Source: Planctomycetota bacterium (GTDB taxonomy: Bacteria > Planctomycetota > JACOTG01 > JAJDCM01). Taken from it: DNA of 43,035 nt. The notes beneath the pieces were generated by a model that saw only the letters and a program-made list of their open reading frames with translations, was not told where the DNA came from and ran no database searches. The DNA lies in assembly GCA_029260825.1 (NCBI GenBank), contig JAJDCM010000081.1, forward strand, positions 1 through 43,035. The letters are read 5' to 3'. The position numbers and the translations under genes were made by a program. Positions 41,001 through 43,035 of this stretch are shown one piece after another (position 1 is the first letter of the stretch; every line of letters begins with the position of its first letter).

Positions 41001-43035
41001 TCAGGGAAGCACTGTCAAGGAGACAACGGGAGTCGGAACGAGGGTGATACCTCGGGCGTTCCCTGTGTCCCGCACTACTGCTTGCATGTGGAAGGAGCGG
41101 TTGATGAGATCTTCACTGTTGGGGATTCGAAACGAGACTTCACGCTTTCCGAGAAGGCCAAGAGGCGGGTCATTTCCTCCGAAACCGCCAAAAGAGTTAT
41201 GGACGATCCGCAGCTTGGGCGTGCAAGCAAGCCCCAGGGTGATTCCGGAGCGAACACAGGATCCTCGCTGTCCGTCAGCGAGGAGTGCGAAGCTTTCGCC
41301 CGCTTCGCCGAAGATGTTCAGGAAGAGCACGTTTCCGATCGACGGATTCCCACTACTGTGTTCAAGATCGGGTTCGTTAGGAATATAGGTGAATGCTGAC
41401 GGGAGGGTGCTGACTCCTCCGGGCTGAAGGACGCTCACGTCGACGACCACATTCTCCCCGGGCCCCTCGGGGATCTCGGCTTCGATTGCCGTGCTTCCTT
41501 GTCGGCTCAATACGAACGCATCGACCTGTCCCACCTTGACACGAGCCGATTGTCCGAAGTTCTGGCCGATGAGAGTGATCACGGCTCCGCCGCTTAGTTC
41601 TGCGGTCGTGATGGAGAGGACGGTGAGCGTTGGCGGGGAGGGAGCGCTCAATGCTCCCAAAGCGTTGACCAATCCCCAGCCAAAATCGGTGTCATATCCG
41701 GGGACACCCAGGTCGACTGCAGAGATCTGCATATAGCTTTCTACGTCGTCGGCGGTTGCCGTGGGAAAAAGGGAGAGCACGAGGGCGGCAACTCCAGCCG
41801 CGTACGGTGTAGCCAGGGAGGTTCCAGATACGGTGGCGAAGGACGTTTCGTCGACACCATCGGATGAAGTGCGATCGGTCGTGTAGATGTCGACTCCTGG
41901 AGCGGTGAAAGTCATGCCGACTCCGGTGTTTGAGAAGGCTGCCAGAGACCCGTTCCTGTCGATGGCGTTGACCGCATTCACGGAGGGGATCGATGACGGA
42001 TAGTAGATGGTGTCTTCCGATGAGTTTCCCGTGGCGGCGAAGTGAACCATGCCGTCGGTACGAGTCTGGTCGTATTTGGTGGCGATGGACGAGGACTCGA
42101 ATCCATATCCGTTACTATTGCACGTGACCCTTGCTCCAACGGATTCGGCGAAGACAAGGGAGTCAACGGTCCAGCTTACGGCCGAGGTCCATCCTCCGTT
42201 GCAAGGATCCGTGACGCTGATAAAGGTCCTTGCCGAGGCGGATCGACAGTCCGGGGCAATCCCCACCGTGCCAAGAGCATTATTGATCCTTGCGGTGATG
42301 GCCCCTGCCACGAGAGTCCCGTGATGATCGCATTCGTTCACCGGTCCACCGTCTCCTGGTCCTTCGCTGGTCGTGTCGGCACCCGGAATCTGGTTGATGT
42401 CAGGGTGATCCTGCTGGATTCCGGTATCGATCACTACGATGATCACCGAATCGTCGCCGGTGGTCAGATCCCAGGCTTCCACTGCATCCATGTCTTGATC
42501 CGGAGTGCCTCCCGCCTGACCGATGTTGTGAAGACCCCAGCAGTCTCCAAAGCCGGTGTCGTCAGGAAGGAGTGAGGCGCTGCCATTGAAGATCATGTCG
42601 GGCTCTGCGAATCGAACTTGTGGGAGCCGGGCGAAGGTGTTGGAGAGATCCAGAACCTCAAGTCCGCTGAGTCTGCCGGTTGCAACCCGATAGGTGTTTC
42701 TCATGGCTCCCCAGCCTTCATCAAGGACTTCGCCTGCCTGAAAATAAGTCAGGAGAGCGTTTGCCTCTTGCGGCGAAACCGACTCTTCAAAGCCGATGAG
42801 GAGCGTCGAGGTCACGATGATGGAGCCGCCGCGTGAGTCGAGGAAGACCGGAGATACGAAATCGATCTCGGGGAATTCCTCGGCGCTCGTCAGACGAGCC
42901 TCGAGTTCTTGGCGGGATTGGATCGGAGTGATTGTCTCTGCAAGACGCCAGCCGAGGATCCCTGTCTCCGCTACGGATGCCGGCTGAATCCCGGCGATCG
43001 ACTCCGGCGGAACGGTTGGGACTCCCTCGGCCAGT
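41001..43035 (-). CDS. Exported subtilisin-like serine protease (S8) with IPT domain, 5' partial
   Basis: The frame is open from 41001 to the right edge of the window, so the true start and any signal peptide lie outside; the GTG at 42815 is internal. The visible 677 residues begin with a prodomain-like region. The S8 triad follows: Asp in VVIDTGIQQDHPD (codon 42426-42428), His in HHGTLVAGA (42321-42323) and Ser in SGTSLATPYAAG (41817-41819), with oxyanion Asn in AATGNSSED. After the catalytic domain comes an IPT/TIG Ig-like domain (GGAVITLIGQNFG to PSAFTYI) and a beta-rich C-terminal domain. It probably cleaves extracellular proteins. The prodomain resembles that of fervidolysin-like proteases. 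Confidence 0.93.
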   Translation of the reverse strand, partial: LAEGVPTVPPESIAGIQPASVAETGILGWRLAETITPIQSRQELEARLTSAEEFPEIDFVSPVFLDSRGGSIIVTSTLLIGFEESVSPQEANALLTYFQAGEVLDEGWGAMRNTYRVATGRLSGLEVLDLSNTFARLPQVRFAEPDMIFNGSASLLPDDTGFGDCWGLHNIGQAGGTPDQDMDAVEAWDLTTGDDSVIIVVIDTGIQQDHPDINQIPGADTTSEGPGDGGPVNECDHHGTLVAGAITARINNALGTVGIAPDCRSASARTFISVTDPCNGGWTSAVSWTVDSLVFAESVGARVTCNSNGYGFESSSIATKYDQTRTDGMVHFAATGNSSEDTIYYPSSIPSVNAVNAIDRNGSLAAFSNTGVGMTFTAPGVDIYTTDRTSSDGVDETSFATVSGTSLATPYAAGVAALVLSLFPTATADDVESYMQISAVDLGVPGYDTDFGWGLVNALGALSAPSPPTLTVLSITTAELSGGAVITLIGQNFGQSARVKVGQVDAFVLSRQGSTAIEAEIPEGPGENVVVDVSVLQPGGVSTLPSAFTYIPNEPDLEHSSGNPSIGNVLFLNIFGEAGESFALLADGQRGSCVRSGITLGLACTPKLRIVHNSFGGFGGNDPPLGLLGKREVSFRIPNSEDLINRSFHMQAVVRDTGNARGITLVPTPVVSLTVLP

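Overview
This window looks like a chromosomal segment from an uncultured, moderately GC-rich Gram-negative bacterium, most likely Planctomycetota or a related environmental lineage. That placement is inference. It rests on the mix of very large exported FG-GAP proteins, a TPR-CHAT protein, a winged-helix/beta-propeller regulator, a small ECF sigma factor with a zinc-binding partner, and a receptor-like Ser/Thr kinase. No rRNA, tRNA, CRISPR array, insertion sequence or phage gene was seen.

Layout. 1-5354 (+): the last 43 residues of a probable S41/tricorn-like peptidase, an exported protein with 13 TPR repeats of 42 residues and a CHAT protease domain, and a single-pass membrane protein of unknown function. 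5410-7578 (-): a winged-helix, transmembrane, beta-propeller regulator. 7762-14885 (+): a serine hydrolase, a membrane-anchored protein with carboxypeptidase-regulatory-like repeats, a membrane protein with an overlapping winged-helix regulator and a likely operator, an exported unknown, an MgtE-type Mg2+ transporter, and an HExxH putative metallopeptidase. 14895-15767 (-): an ECF sigma factor with a small zinc-binding anti-sigma-like protein. 15993-16487 (+): a YHS-domain protein ending at a strong terminator.

16597-31275 is the most distinctive part. Two giant exported proteins, each with 14 FG-GAP/EF-hand-like repeats, are encoded divergently around a 353-base region. The rightward one (a probable lipoprotein) is followed closely by a 1,688-residue receptor-like kinase with a formylglycine-generating-enzyme-fold ectodomain that lacks the catalytic cysteine pair, and then by a second lipoprotein. 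The three look like an operon for a surface-sensing or adhesion system; that role is inferred.

31346-43035: a methyltransferase and a CBS-domain protein (-), a serine hydrolase with an extra C-terminal domain (+), then a leftward block of an alpha/beta hydrolase, an internally duplicated secreted protein, an RhlE-type RNA helicase, a DUF1624-like membrane acyltransferase and a subtilisin-like protease whose 5' end lies beyond the window.

Gene starts were moved from the longest open frame to an internal start where a ribosome binding site, signal peptide or family length argued for it. Functional calls rest on motifs read by eye. No database search was possible.
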